Counted from the first letter of the stretch, positions 1-13,872 are shown. The stretch: DNA of 64,000 nt from Syngnathus acus (GCF_901709675.1 NC_051106.1:9496001-9560000); one strand, 5' to 3'. Numbers and translations are program-made. Notes: generated by a model not told the origin, from the letters alone.

Positions 1-168
1 TTTTTCATGCTTCTCTTTTTTGTTTTGAAGTGTTACTGTTAAACAAGACAGTAGACTTTCTGAGTTTCTTGTCTGCAATGATTGTTCTCACTTTACCTGT
101 CCTGTACTGTCACATAATCATTAACACGTGCGCATATGTGTGTGTGTGTGTATGTTCAACTCATTCAG

Positions 169-3100
169 TAACGCCTGTTTTCACAAATGCTCCAAGGGAC
201 GCAACGGTGGAGTCTGGCGAGGACGTCCAGATTCCCTGCCGTGCTCAGGGCCAGCCACAACCTGTCCTTACCTGGAACAAGGTTAGATGCTAAGACGACA
301 TTTTTAGGAGTAGCCTTGACCTCCTTGAGGCTCAGGAGATGGAAACCATCTTCAAGGATTTCTAGATTGGTTTGAATGCTGCATTAGTCGGCATCGGTCG
401 TTTTTTTCTTTTGTTTTTACATGCAAAGATCACGTGTCACTTATTTATTCCGTGATCAATAATCGTCAGCATTGGGTTTTTTTTACACGAAAAGTTAATT
501 TTGCATCTTATGTAAATGACTTGGACATGCAAGCTCCCAAGATCACGACCTCCCCAACTGCATCATCTTCTCTCTCAGGATGGTGTGCAGGTGACAGAGA
601 GTGGTAAATTCCATATCAGCCCCGATGGCTATTTGGAGGTAAAAGACGTGGGCACCGCCGATGCTGGCCGCTACGAGTGCATAGCCCGCAATCCCATTGG
701 CTATGAGGTCGCAAGCATGGTGCTAACTGTCACAGGTGAGAAGACACAGGTTCTATTCCCACTTTTACTATAACTTTAGTGAATAAAATATTGACTGTAG
801 TGAATTGGTGACGTTCATCCCCACAATTCACATTGAAGCAGGATTTGTTTTTTTCTCCTGTCCGGCAGTGCTTGTCATGTTATTGTAGAGTCCACAGAGT
901 GAAACGCCCAAGTTTGAGTCAGTGATATCAGATTGCTGTCAGCTCTTCTCATTCTGCTCGAATATCCATCCCTGCACTCTGTTTCTGTTTTTGTTGGCCA
1001 CATCCACATTGCATCCTTGAGTTAATGATTTGGTTCATGTTGGCATCCGCTTACTGGAGAGCTGGAGAAGGTTGTAATATTCAAATAAGGTCATAATACT
1101 AAGGAACTTTTTTTTTTTTTTTCTCTCCGCAGAATTACTCTTAAAGCACTTCTTCTCACGTCTTGTCTTGCAGTTCCAGAAGTAAGCAGGGAAGGCGACA
1201 CCTTTGTGAGCACGTCCATTGAGCAGGCAATCCGAAATGTGGACAGTGCCATTGAGTCGACGAGGAGACGGCTGTTTGATGGGTAAGCTGTGAACGACTC
1301 GTGCAATATGTACCTTAGTGGCCACACCGTTAGGTACACCAGCACATTTAATAAGAACAATTACATCACCAAGGGTTCCTAAAATGAATCTAGCGACATC
1401 TCTCACATTTGTACTGGAATATTTTGGCTGGCCGTACCTTCCCGCAGACTGTTTTAAGTTGAATGAGTTTAATCATAATCAAGGTTACCAATGTTCTCAT
1501 CCGGCCAGTTATTCATTGCGGAGAAGATAAAGAAGAAGTGATCTTAGTCACTGTTGGCAGGTTCTGTGCACATCCTAAGTGTTTCCATCCTGTTTAAAAA
1601 ATGTGGTAAGCAGTTGTGTTGATCTTGGCATGCACAAACGGCACCGCACTTGGCTTACCCGCGCATGCATGATGCAGTGAACATCAACAAACACATAAAC
1701 AAAGAACAGAAATACACACAAGTCAAACCGCTAAGCCAAAAATCAGATGAGGGGATTTCCAGCCTCCGTTTTAAATGGCAATCAGAGGCTGCTGGTTGAA
1801 CTAAAAGATGCCTTTAAAACTGACTCACGAAGCTCTGTTGTAAAAAAATATAAAGATGAATTCATTCTAATCAAGGTAACTCAATAGCGCATTTTTGTTG
1901 AAGACGTTATTCCGAGAAACTTCTCATACGCCCTTCATTTCATTCCTGTTTATTACGGTAGTTGTGAAGTATATGGTGTATATTTATTCCTGCATGACCA
2001 GGCATGAAGAAAAATATATATATATACACTGAGGTGTGACTGACAAATGTGTGTTTGAGGACTGACTCAGCATGCCAAATGAGGCATTCATGTTGGATTT
2101 GGATTCAGTCCATAATATGACATCACTGTGCTCACAGAGTCAAAGGCATTTTGTTTGCAAGGTTGAACAGGTATACGGACTCTGTTCACTCCCTCACTCT
2201 GTCAAAGAGCTCGTGCAGATATTTAGTCACCTGAGTCAATCGACAATAAAGTGCTTTTTGAACTGTTGTCGTTTTCTGGTTCTTCCTCTGTCTAAAGTCT
2301 GAACCCAAGTTAATTATCCGAAAGACTCGCTTGCTCACCTCTTTGTTTTTTTGTCCTTCCACCATCTCCCTATCCCTCTAGTCAGCCTCGTACCCCAGGA
2401 GAGCTACTTGCACTTTTCCGTTATCCACGTGACCCTTACACAGTGGAGCAGGCTCGCGCTGGCGAGATCTTCGAGCAGACTCTGCTTCTCATCCAGAACC
2501 ACGTCAACCAGGGTCTCACGGTGGACACCAACGGCACCGGTGAGGCTCATTTAGTCGATAAATAAACGCTGGTGATTCTAAATCTACGGTACATATTTCA
2601 TCATTGATCCCTTCATTCTATTTGACTGCTTATTCTGGTTCAGGTTACTTGGAAACAGCTGACTTAAATTGACAGGCGGGTTACACCCTAATTTGCTCCT
2701 CTGTCAATGTCAGGACTGACACATATGGATTGACCATCATCAATACCCAAAGACAATCTGGAGACTTCAGTTTAAAAAAAATAGAAGGGAATAAAAAAAC
2801 ATGGGCGCGTACACAGACCCAAATCAGGATTTAGAAAGCTCCCAAATATTTGGTGAAAGAACGCAGCTCTTTCCTGAATCATTGCCCAGCATCACAAGGG
2901 TCACAACTTCAATATTGGCAGTTCCTCTTTTTCTAGAAGGTCCGACGGAATTCTGCAAGTTTATACACTCATATAAGCGCTTATCATGATACTGAGTGGG
3001 TTACTTTTCTATAAATACCAAGTAGATCAATAGCACTATTTGCATTCCCTCTGTGTCCCCGCAGACTTTCGCTACAACGACCTGGTGTCCCCGCACTTTC

Positions 3101-6100
3101 TGGACGTGATCGCCAACCTTTCGGGCTGCACCGCCCACCGCCGCATCAACAACTGTTCCGACATTTGCTTCCACCAGAAGTACCGCACTCACGACGGCAC
3201 TTGCAACAACCTGCAGCACTCCATGTGGGGGGCCTCACTCACCCCGTTCCAACGACTCCTGAAATCCGTCTACGATAACGGTTTTAATCTCCCGAGGGGA
3301 GCTACGGAGCAGGCGCACAATAGCTACAGGTTGCCCCTGCCCAGATTCGTATCCACCGCTTTGATCGGAACCGAGACCATCACTCCGGATGATCACTACA
3401 CCCACATGCTGATGCAGTGGGGTCAGTTCCTCGATCACGACTTGGACTCGACCGTGGCGGCCCTCAGCCAGTCGCGCTTCTCTGACGGAGAGCTGTGCAC
3501 TCAGGTTTGCACCAACGACCCGCCCTGCTTCCCCATCCAATTCCCTCCCAACGATCCCCGGCAGCTGAGGAGCGGCGCCCGCTGCATGTTCTTTGTGCGC
3601 TCCAGCCCCGTGTGCGGCAGCGGGATGACGTCGCTACTCATGAACAGCGTGTACCCGAGAGAGCAGATCAACCAGCTCACGGCGTACATCGACGCCTCAA
3701 ACGTCTACGGTAGTTCGCGGCACGAATCCGAGGAGATCCGCGACTTGGCCAGCCAACGGGGTTTGCTCCGGCAGGGAATTATTCAGCGTACCGGGAAGCC
3801 GCTGTTGCCTTTCGCTACGGGACCGCCCACCGAGTGCATGAGGAACGAGAACGAAAGTCCCATCCCCTGCTTTTTGGCCGGAGACCACCGTGCCAACGAA
3901 CAGCTGGGCCTCACGGCCATGCACACCGTGTGGTTCAGGGAGCACAACCGCGTAGCCACAGAGTTACTCCGGCTAAACCCCCACTGGGATGGGGACACCA
4001 TCTACCATGAAGCCAGGAAGATAGTGGGAGCCCAGATGCAACACATCACCTACAGTCACTGGTTGCCAAAGGTAACGATTCCTTCCTTCCGCCCGGGCCG
4101 AACGGCGGTAGCGGCGTTACGGACAACCCTAACTCTTTGTGTTTTCTAGATCCTAGGCGAGGCAGGCATGAAGATGATGGGGCCGTACACAGGTTATGAC
4201 CCCAATATTAACGCGGGCATCCTCAATGCTTTCGCCACTGCGGCATTCCGCTTCGGGCACACCCTCATTAACCCGATACTCTACAGGTTAGATGAGGACT
4301 TCCAGCCCATCCCCCAGGGTCACATCTCCCTGCATCGGGCCTTCTTCTCGCCCTTTCGCATCGTGAACGAGGGTGGCATTGACCCGCTGCTCCGCGGGCT
4401 CTATGGCGTGGCGGGTAAAATGCGGGTCTCCTCGCAGCTAGTCAATACAGAGCTGACCGAGAGATTGTTTTCCATGGCCCACGCTGTGGCCTTGGACCTG
4501 GCAGCCATGAACATACAGCGAGGAAGAGATCACGGCATACCGCCGTACAATGATTACAGGACCTATTGTAACCTGACCTTGGCTCAGACCTTTGAGGACT
4601 TGAGGAACGAGATTAAGAATCCCGACGTCAGAGAGAAGCTACAGAGGTGATTTGAGAGCTGCCGCGCCGTAAAACCGAAGATACTCTTTGGATTTAGTAT
4701 GTCACCCAAACCATATCTATTGTGTGATAGGCTTTACGGTACGCCTCTGAACATTGACCTGTTCCCTGCCCTGATGGCTGAAGATGTGGTTCCTGGCAGT
4801 AGGCTCGGACCCACCCTCATGTGTCTGCTGGCTTCTCAGTTCAAACGTCTGCGGGACGGAGACAGGTAACCACTTCCCTGTGTCATATGGAGGATGTAAA
4901 CATCCTCAATTTCAGACTGAACCGAGCCGTTCCGCTCGCTCGAAACGGGCCGTACGTTTATTATTCCTGAACCTGGCAAATATTCGTAATGTGCAGGTTC
5001 TGGTACGGAAACCCTGGAACGTTCACGCCTGCCCAACTGACTCAGCTGAAGCAGGCCTCTCTTTCTCGGGTGCTGTGCGATAACGGCGATAACATCACGC
5101 GCGTGCAGTCGGACGTCTTCAGGGTGGCGGAGGTGCCGCATGGCTACGGCAGCTGCGACAACATCCCGCACATTGACTTGCGCATGTGGCAAGACTGCTG
5201 TGAAGGTAGCGTTGGTTTTATTTGGAGCACAGAAAACTCCTATCTGTCATTGTCCCTTTCTTGCTGCTGTTGTGCACACCAATTGAGCTTTGTTGTATTT
5301 CGCTTTGCCAGACTGCAGGACCAAAGGTCAGTTCAACGCGCTGTCCTACCACTTTAGAGGGCGCAGGTCAGCCGATCACAGTTACAAAGACAGCAGAGCT
5401 GCCGACGGCATCAAGGAAAACAGGTGACGCACCGGCCGCCGTCGTAAAACAGCAACTTTTTAGTTTTCGTGAGTGTCATTTGACCATATTGTTTGCATTG
5501 ATGATTTGCAGTCCCTTGGAAGAAGCCAGAACAGAACATGTCAATGTTACGGTGACCTCAAAAAAAAGCACTGATCCCCCAGCGAGTGAATTCCAAGACT
5601 TTGTCTCCGACATGCAGAAGACAATCACAAGCTTACGCAAACAGGTACATAAATTCCCAAAATTTGGACATTGGCAGGTTTTTTATGTTCTGTACAGCGT
5701 TCTAGTCAGACTCGATCACCGAGTCTTTTGCCTTTTTGTCAGGCAAATGTGTTTTTCATCCATTTTTCCGTAGGTGCGTTCCTTCCCTTTTCTTCCTTGC
5801 ATTTTCGTTTAATTCAAGTCAGGTTTTTTTTTTTTTTTTTTGGCGTTTCAAGCATCGCTGCCCCTGAACTATGCTGAAGGAATCATGCTCCCTGCACATT
5901 TAAAAAGCACTCGGACAGGAAGTAACTCATAAATCAGGAACAACAGCATGAGACCAAATCAATAGAAAGTCCATTCTTTATGGTGTCGTTCGTCTCTGCC
6001 CATAGAAACAACCGCCTTTGATTTGTCTTTTCAGATTAGACGACTGGAAGCCCGTCTGAGCAAGACTGACTGCGTTGACGGTAACGGGCGTGAGCGGACA

Positions 6101-6782
6101 GATGGAGAGCGGTGGAAACAGGATTCGTGCACTCAATGTGAATGCAAAGTAGGTTCAACATATGGACAGGAAACCACCAAATAATGAACTGCACGTTTGG
6201 CTGCGCACGTATTTCTACCGAGATACAAAGTGCATTCAAACAATTGTGTTGTTAATATTATTATCTTATATTATTATCATGATAATTATTGTATTTGGAA
6301 ACACACGTTCATGACTAGCTTTTCTACAGTATGCTTTTAAATGCCGTACTTTCAATTTATGGTATTCGTTTTTTATTTTGAAGTCGTTCCCGGCAGCGTG
6401 TCGAAAACGGCTGACACATTCACGACTTGTTGTTGCCCACTTCAACGACTCAACGGGGTCCTGAAATAATGTTCAATCACTGAATAAGGGTGCTAAAAAA
6501 AACAAAAGGGTGTGTCATAGTTGTTTGCTCGGTCTCCCTTTTGTTCTGCTGTCGGCTGGAAGTCCCAGTTGTAACCACGGGAAACTTTTCAATCCTCCCT
6601 AATCTAATAAAGTAAGCAGCCCGTTGTTTCTGTGCTCCCTCCCGCAGGACACCAGAATCACCTGCTTTGTGGAGTCCTGTCTGCCGGCCCCGTGCAAACA
6701 GCCTGTCAAACTAAAAGGCGCCTGCTGCCCCATGTGCTTGGATGGAGCCAAGTGGCAAAAAGCAGACGGCAGCCATGAGTAA
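169..6782 (+). CDS. pxdn: Peroxidasin, 3' portion (partial at the 5' end)
   Basis: Secreted haem peroxidase that makes hypobromous acid to form sulfilimine cross-links in basement-membrane collagen IV (family knowledge). Exons read: 169-281, 579-735, 1174-1282, 2382-2539, 3065-4071, 4150-4646, 4731-4865, 4997-5205, 5312-5423, 5512-5644, 6035-6148, 6648-6782, with frame kept at every junction. The first two encode the end of the Ig-domain array ([11 protein letters not shown]). Next is the animal peroxidase domain with the haem-linking Asp and distal His ([10 protein letters not shown]), the catalytic Arg (WFREHNR) and the proximal His (FRFGHT). After a spacer with a predicted coiled segment ([15 protein letters not shown]) comes a C-terminal cysteine-rich VWC domain. 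Signal peptide, LRRs and first Ig domains lie left of the window. All catalytic residues seen are intact, which argues against the peroxidase-dead PXDNL-like paralogue. Confidence 0.95.
2613..2775. repeat. Diverged teleost dispersed-repeat fragment in a pxdn intron
   Basis: The stretch resembles, from memory, a very common fish interspersed repeat: a 'ctgcttatt...' start, a 'gggttacaccct' core and a 'caatctggagacttcag' end. It is heavily diverged. I cannot name the family without a repeat library. Confidence 0.35.
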
Positions 6783-7362
6783 TCCTCAGGACGTCCCTCC
6801 CGCTAATCACACTCGAGTGTCTGAAACACTCAGACTTCCACTGAGAGGAGGAGACTCTTGAAGGTGTCGGCGCCCGCCAGTGGCCTCGATACACCCCATA
6901 GCCTCATTGTTTTTTATTTGTTCTTTTGTATTCTTTTTTTTTTTTTTTTCCCATGTTTTGTTATTTTTGGATCGCTGCCTCCTCTGGGATGAAATGGATT
7001 TCATGTCTGCTCCCGGAGGCCTCTGCAGTGCAACAATTTAGTTTGCCAAATCACAGGGCCGCCCGCCTGCCGCCGCCGGTTGCCATCAGCCAGCAGGAAA
7101 GGGAAGTAGATTGAGGAGGCCGGCCAGTGTTTTCTCAGGTTAGAGATGCCGAAAACTGGTGCTATTGTATCCCTTATGAACGAATTAATCACTAAATACC
7201 TTTGAAGTATTGCCATTTGTATGCAAAGCAGCTTATATCCACTTGATATCTGCCTATTTTCTATGCTAAAATCACAATTGAGATCAGTTTATGCAAGGTC
7301 AAAGAGGTTTTCTTTTCATCTAAGGTGCTTTCATGCCATGTTGTAACAATGGATGTTTCTTC

Positions 7363-7396
<34 letters not shown>

Positions 7397-8590
7397 TCCA
7401 AACGAACATAATGTGAAGCCCTATGAAAATTGAACGGACAAAAAGAGAGAGAGAGATGTCTACTGATTTCTGCTCCTAAATGTCTCTGCCGGCCGGCCCT
7501 CTCCGATTACTGTTTCGTCGCGACCGTCCCGTTATTGTCCTCAGTGCGCAAAGCCAAACGTTAACATCTAGAATGTATGGAACTGTGAAACCAGGTCGGA
7601 GTAGAGGTTTCATCTGTGGTGCTGTTTTATCTACTGCCACACTATTTGTCATCATCATTCACACAATTTGAAGGACTGCAATGATTACTGTTTTTTTTTT
7701 GCCTGCCATGGACCTGCAGCACTGGATTGCATGCGTTCTGTTGTCAAACGTGTCGACTTTTACACAAATCTGCTTTTACCTACCCCCCTTTAGTACTGAT
7801 ACATTTGGAGAGATTTTCTGTACGTGTTTCATTGCCAAACTTTGCGTTACGTCATTTAGCCAAGCACGCTGCAGAGAGCACAGGTTTCTTTAACCCGCTG
7901 ACCCTCATTCCGCTGTAATGGAAGCCATATGAGAGGTAGGAAATAATGTGCTGAATGTTGAGATACACACACAATCAAAGCACATATAATGTACATAAAA
8001 AAACAAATGCCATTCAATGCAGCGGCCGCTCGCTCACTTATGTAACATACATCTTGTTTTCTTTCTTTGTCTTCCTGTTTTGTGACAAAGCAGCCGCAAT
8101 GTTCCCCTCCATTGTTTTCTTTATGCCGTAACGTCCTGAGCAAGCATCTGTCACTAAACCGAAATAATACTGTCTGGAATGTTCCATTCAGGACGGGTTT
8201 TTACATTAAACTACGTGTTTACAGTTCTTCTCTTTCCCGCGCCAGCATCTAGTCCAGTTTAATATGTTGCTCCAATGTTTCCATTTTACTGCATTAATCT
8301 TGAATGCCCATGTCCTTAGCTCATTAATAGCAAAATGCAATTTGGCCCCACTTCCAATGTTGTGTGCCATAACATTGCGAGGTCTCTGCTCCCTGGTGTG
8401 GGGGGGGGGGGAGTTTCTTTACAGTAACTTGCCCCTTTTCACCGCTTAAAATCATTCCCAAGTGTCAATGGAATGCACTGCTTTGCCAACACTGTCCCTT
8501 ACAAGTGGTCAATGTGGCTTTTAATGCCAAAGAATGGTTTGCACTGTAATGTATGCCTCTCAACAGTAATAAAAAAAAAAAAATCTGCCA
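6783..8590 (+). other. pxdn: pxdn 3' untranslated region
   Basis: About 1.8 kb between the pxdn stop codon and the first good polyadenylation signal. It holds several T-rich runs (near 6937 and 7370-7394) and a G10 run near 8401. No open reading frame in it looks like a gene. The extent is inferred from the position of the AATAAA and is not proven. Confidence 0.6.
8568..8573 (+). terminator. pxdn: Polyadenylation signal, pxdn
   Basis: Canonical AATAAA that runs into an A tract, followed by T/G-rich sequence. It is the first strong signal seen downstream of the pxdn stop codon. Confidence 0.55.
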
Positions 8591-11500
8591 CATTTGTTTT
8601 ATATACGCATCGTTGTTAGTTCTTTTGAGAACATGCAAGGCTGTAGATCACATTTTGCAAATGTCATCGCGTTGATTCATCGAGTCTAAATCGTTAACTC
8701 GCCGAGGTGTGGATTCAGAATTACACTCATGGAAAATGAGATCACAGGCTTGCTAGGGTGTGTGACCTTGTTCTACCCGTATGCCCTCCGCGTGCGTGTC
8801 TGTGCGTCTGATGAGATGATGGATGGTCTTTGTGGGGATTGTCCCCCCAGATGTGGATCTGGCATCAATTTTGAGCTCTCTGCAACAACACTCTTGTTGC
8901 TTCTTGCACAGAGGAGCAGTTAGTCGTCCTGCTGCTGGACTCTTGCCGCTCCACCTCTCATTGCGTATTGGCCTGTCTCCCAAAACCCATACTAGTGAGA
9001 TTACTAAGCAGCCAGTACCGGATCCAAAAAGGAGTGTTGGGTGATCTATATCAGGATGGTTTAAAATAGTGAATATTTTAGTACCAGAAGAAAAAGGAAT
9101 TTTCCTGTAAGCATTCACGTGATAGTTTTGGCACAGATTTCCCACCGAATGCTTTTCTTGAGCCCTTGGGTCAAAGGTCAGCGGTATTACCCTCTCAGCT
9201 TCTCCAGCTGCCACGAATGTTTTCGAAGAATGTTACATTCAATTTACTTCAAGTTCAGTGCTCCCAAAAAATGGTCAACAGCTTCAATGCTGCAAGCTGG
9301 CCCATGAGTGGTCAGAGATCCTGGAATGAAAACTAGCAGGAAATTAAGTTTCCAGTTGGTGCATAGATAAAAACCTCCATCTCTTTACTAAACAGGAAAA
9401 GACATTATCACCCCCACAGTAAGGGACGTCACGTACTCAGTATTATGTCTATTCCAAATGTGTACTTCTTTTCCTCTCGGTCCATCCCTGAAGCAATCCG
9501 TCACAGTTGCAGGTGGTGTTTACAATAAAATCTCTAATTTGTTCATTGAACCGGAAGATGGACAGACTATTGGAGCAAAAAAAAAATGTAGCAATCGGAG
9601 AAATGGTCTTCTGGAGCCAAATCAGCCCACTATCGCATTTGGGAATTTCATTTCAGCAACTTTGGTTTTTTGTAATGACCTTAAGGAATGTCTTTCACCT
9701 TTGCAAGTGGAAAGTCATCCTGGTTTCCAGAGCAAAGAGGAGAATCTGTGTCCCACAGAGGCAAAATGGCTTTTTTTTTTTCTCCTGGGAAATACAGCAG
9801 AGTGTGGGAGAGAAATGTGATGAAGGAAGGCTTCCAGTCCCTTGACAAACAAGCCCACACACTTTAGCATGTGATTACACAATTGCAGATGGAAAAGCAT
9901 GCAGCATGTTGACTTACCATCCCTGTTTAGGCGATTTGCTCGATTTGATTCAATTCTGTTTTTATTGATTTCTTTTTTATTTGAACACAGGTACAACACA
10001 AGCGTTTAAAGGCTTGGAGTCACCCAGACAATTTAGCGTTTTCTGTGAGAATTGCACAAGGGTTTTCTAATCATCCATTAGCCTTCTAACACAATTAGCA
10101 AACACAATGGGTCATTAGAGCACTGGAGGGATGCTTGCTTGGAATGAGCCTTTCGACACCTAGATTGCATTAGAAACCAGATCATTGCAGCTAGAATAGT
10201 CATTTAGTGTATTCCTAATGAGTTTGATCTTATCCACATTGAAAACAAAGAGTGATTTTATCTTCAAAATGTCATATTTACATTTTGTTCAACAGAACAA
10301 GTGTGTTTCTGCTGTTGTTCTCTATTGCGTGTTTGTTTCACTGACTCAAATAACACCTGGCATTTTTCAACAGATATCAGATTTTGACCGCGTCCTCTCT
10401 TGGCCTCTCACTCTGTATCAAAATACCAAACTTGTTTCCCAGCTCTATGAAATGCGATTGCCAAAGACGACAGATGTGAAGAGAAGAGGTTAGTATTTTC
10501 TTTTTACGTACATAAAGACAATCCTGGAAGAGAGCTGTGTAAAAATACACATTTACGCTACTGTAATGTTCTCCCAAATAAATGTCACTGATAAGATGAT
10601 GGACTGTGAAGGTTGGCTGAGAGCCTCACTTGCACTTTGGGTGAGTGGCAGATGGGAAGGCTCGTGCGTGACCTACCTACTTGTTACTTTGCTTGCATTC
10701 CTTGGTGCAGAGCAGCAGGGTACAGTCTGACCCAGCACGATAATCCTGAAACTGCCAGGAACCCTTATCAGTTCTGCTTTGGGCCTAAAATGAGCCAACT
10801 AATAGGAGGAGTGGAGTGGAGTGGAGGGTTGGGGGGAAGGAATGTGTTGCCATGCACAAGTAGAACCACTTTGACATGAAAAAGGATTACAAGGGAGCCA
10901 CATTAGTTGCCTGAAAGACCAGAATTCTTGCCAGCCAAGCAAAATTGCCTGGTGCTTTGAATACACGCCTAAATAGAAACATGTGTTTGTTGGTTTGTTA
11001 AATGAAATTACATTGGGGCTGCAACCATTTTTTTTTTTTTGGGTGTAAAAATAACAAAAGTGGCGATATAGTTAAAACCAGTGGTGAGTTGTTCATTTGC
11101 ATTCTGGCTATACGGGGTGTAATAACACCACCAAATAAAATTGTTGTGATTCACTTTTGGGGTAAAAATAGTCAAAGTTGAGGAATATAGCAAAGACGTG
11201 AGCAACCCTGGATGCACTGGTCGTAATAGTAAGAAAACTCTTCTGGGCTTTTGCATGACACTGAACTGCCCCACCAAGAAGTATCAAGTTTGCTACCATT
11301 CTTTATCCTTTGTGTGTTTTGAGCAGTGCCGTATCAAATTATGATGAAAAAAAAATCCCATTCATTATAAACATTCCTATTCGCCAAGGAACTGGTTGCA
11401 TGAGACAAGGGCATCTCCTTAAAAAATACTCAAGTCGCATTCTTTTGTAATTTCTTCCTTTAATCAAATCTGTTCTTTCATATCATCCAGTGAGAGCATG

Positions 11501-12795
11501 TTGAGACAAAACTCTTGAGCATTGCTGACAAGGCAAAATGAATCAGACGGTACATAAGAGCGAGAAATGTGACTTCATTATAAGACACCAGATGTTGAGG
11601 TTAACACATTTCAACCAGGCTAAAAAAGGAGTGCATTTCCCCTCAAAGCAGAAGGTTCCAACAAGGTCCCGTAGCTACCATCAAGAGTTACTTCATGTTA
11701 CCGTAACAGAAGAGTTTTCTGGAATGAGGCCAAGGTTTAAACCTCCCAAAATCACTGCAGTGAACTATGCGGAAAGACATATAGTGGTGTAATTCCTCAC
11801 CAGAGAGTGCAAAGACCTACCAACAGAGACCTTCAAACATTTTAAGACACACCCTGTGTCCTCCAGTTCATTCTTTGTTATTGGAATACTGTGCAATAAA
11901 TGTCAACACATTTGAGCTGATTTGAAATGTCTTTACATTCTGTACAGAGATACAGCGATACTGTGAGTGGACAGACAGCTGAATATATGCATACGTTGAA
12001 GAGCAGATAGATGGACAATGAAGACTGAATGGACAGAGGAGACAGATGTCATTTCATCTTTACCCTCTAATCATAAGGGAGTGGGATCTTAATACAGTTT
12101 AATCAAGTTTACCCCAAAACTCCAAAAGCTCACTGCCGCTATCTAGTGGAAGTAAAATGTATTACTAATGCAGCTCAATTACTGATGATTCGTGAGCCGG
12201 GTGTCTGTGATTTATTTTCTGAGGAGAATATATGCATTTCAATAGGCAAAGAAAATAAACTAAGAAGCATAAACATTTCCCCCCACCTTCTGCTCTTGAA
12301 TCAGGTCTGATTTCCTGCTCTTCACACCTTTTGAATTTGTCTACACTGTTTTTGCCATTATTCACATGTCCTGAGTGTTGTTAGTCACCTATATGTTGAA
12401 CAGAGGGTGTGTTTTACCGAAGTCAAATTCCTTGTTTGGCACGCTCAAACATGGCGAATAAAAACTCTTGAATCTTGAATCTTGAATTTGAATTCATCTA
12501 GGATCAAATAAGGCAACAAATCAAAGCTATACATTTCGAAGTTCTCCTCTCTTCATATCAACAATGGAGTCCAACAGCAGGAGTTTGAAAAGCATTTTAG
12601 CACTTAGAAAATATATATTTCACTAATGCCCCAAAATACTGCTATATTAATTTCAAAAAACAGATTGCATTCGAGAGCACACAATACAATACATTTAAAA
12701 GACAATATTCTCTTTTCTACTATGTCTGCGTAAGCTACTTGAACCAGATTTTCCTGAGCGAGCAATCCCAAGGAATAAATAAAGTTGAGTCAAAG
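8591..12795. other. Intergenic DNA between pxdn and ccr6
   Basis: About 4.2 kb with no convincing exon on either strand. The longest frames (up to 153 codons) have no recognisable domain, no splice context and low-complexity parts. It includes a retroposon-like tail near 12.4 kb, and probably the 3' UTR of the minus-strand receptor gene at its right end. Confidence 0.6.
12415..12495 (+). mobile_element. Non-LTR retroposon 3' tail
   Basis: Ends with 'aataaaaactcttgaatcttgaatcttgaat', an A-rich signal followed by a short tandem TCTTGAA repeat. This is typical of CR1/L2/Rex-like LINE 3' ends in fish. The body is too short or diverged to type. Confidence 0.4.
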
Positions 12796-13872
12796 TCAAA
12801 CACTAAACGAGGAGAAGTTGTTGGAACCATCTGAAGACTTCAAGACGTCAGACGTGCCGCGTGACGAGCGGGCCGAGGAGATGTACCTCTTACCAAAGCA
12901 CCACAGGTCCATCAGTATTTGCTTAAAGTGGCTCCTAAATTTGGAGCCAATGAAGGCATAGAGGATGGGATTGACACAGCAGTGGAGATAGGCCACACTT
13001 TTAGTAACAGCCAGAACTTGAAGACTGAGCCTTTCTCCCTGACAACTTCTCTGCTCAAACAGATCAAGCGTGTGGTTGAGCAGAGCCACGTTGTAGGGGA
13101 GGTGGCACACGATGAAGAACACAACCACGGCCAAGACCACACGGATGGCTTTGTGCCTCTGGCTGCTTCGTGCTCGTATCAACGTGCACGTGATGCTGGA
13201 GTAGCACAGCACCATCACCACTAGGGGCAGCAGGAACCCAGTGGCCATTTGAAGGCAGGGGATCAGCATTTTGATCAACTTGGCCGTCTCGTCGTTGCTG
13301 AAAGACAGTTCACAGGTCACGTGCACGCTCTCGGCCCCCAGAGCGCTCTCCTCAAAGCGCTCGGTGTATAGAAGGGTGGGCAGTGTTAAGGCGGCCGCGC
13401 AAAGCCACACGACAGTGCAGATGATGCGGCTGTAGATGAGAGAACTCGAGCGGGCCCCGAAAGAGCGTCTGGCTTGGACAATGGCGATGTAACGATCGCC
13501 GCTGATGCACGCCAGCAGGAGCATCCCGCTGTAAAGGTTGATGCAGTAGGCCGACCTCAGCACCTTGCAGACCGCCGTGCCCATCACCCAGCTGTGCCGC
13601 TCGTTGTAAATGATAAAAGGCAGGGCCAGCACAAAGGTCAGGTCGGCCACCGCCAAATTGGCCAGGTAGATGTCTGTCATTGTCTTGGTCCTCTTGTAGA
13701 ATAAGTAAGTCGCCACCACAAGGATGTTCCCAACTAGGCCAAAGACACAGATGAGGGAGTGCATGTAGGTTTGGGTGATGACTTCAGCGGGATTTGGATC
13801 CAGGTTGCACAGCTCCGCATCTGTATAGTCATCAGTGCTGGGATTGTAATAGTCTGGAGCCACTGAAGACAT
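12796..13872 (-). CDS. ccr6: C-C chemokine receptor type 6-like GPCR
   Basis: A 358-residue class A receptor in one coding exon. Seven membrane segments are visible, starting with SLICVFGLVGNILVV. It has the DRY box (ISGDRYIAIVQA), the NPxxY motif (NPILYAF), N-terminal (ELCNL) and third-loop (RSCQGERL) cysteines for the chemokine-receptor disulfide, and an acidic, tyrosine-rich N terminus suited to ligand sulfation contacts. Best remembered match is CCR6 (CCL20 receptor): shared SLICVFGL, CISxDRYIAIVQA, RHKAIRV, LHCCxNPxLYAFIG and KDLWC-like segments and a serine-rich tail. The residue before DRY is Gly, where human CCR6 has Met. On the minus strand, a pyrimidine tract plus AG lies 9 bases upstream of the ATG, implying a spliced 5' UTR. 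Fish have two ccr6 copies; I cannot say which this is. Confidence 0.85.
   Translation of the reverse strand: MSSVAPDYYNPSTDDYTDAELCNLDPNPAEVITQTYMHSLICVFGLVGNILVVATYLFYKRTKTMTDIYLANLAVADLTFVLALPFIIYNERHSWVMGTAVCKVLRSAYCINLYSGMLLLACISGDRYIAIVQARRSFGARSSSLIYSRIICTVVWLCAAALTLPTLLYTERFEESALGAESVHVTCELSFSNDETAKLIKMLIPCLQMATGFLLPLVVMVLCYSSITCTLIRARSSQRHKAIRVVLAVVVFFIVCHLPYNVALLNHTLDLFEQRSCQGERLSLQVLAVTKSVAYLHCCVNPILYAFIGSKFRSHFKQILMDLWCFGKRYISSARSSRGTSDVLKSSDGSNNFSSFSV

Noticed and set aside
8753-9214. A 153-codon minus-strand frame
   Set aside because: Composition is unremarkable, no family is recognised, and nothing else (start context, exon partners, signal) supports it.
9458-9845. Two overlapping 112-120 codon frames between pxdn and ccr6
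   Set aside because: No recognisable domain, no splice sites or promoter motif, and the frames overlap each other and end in a T-run.
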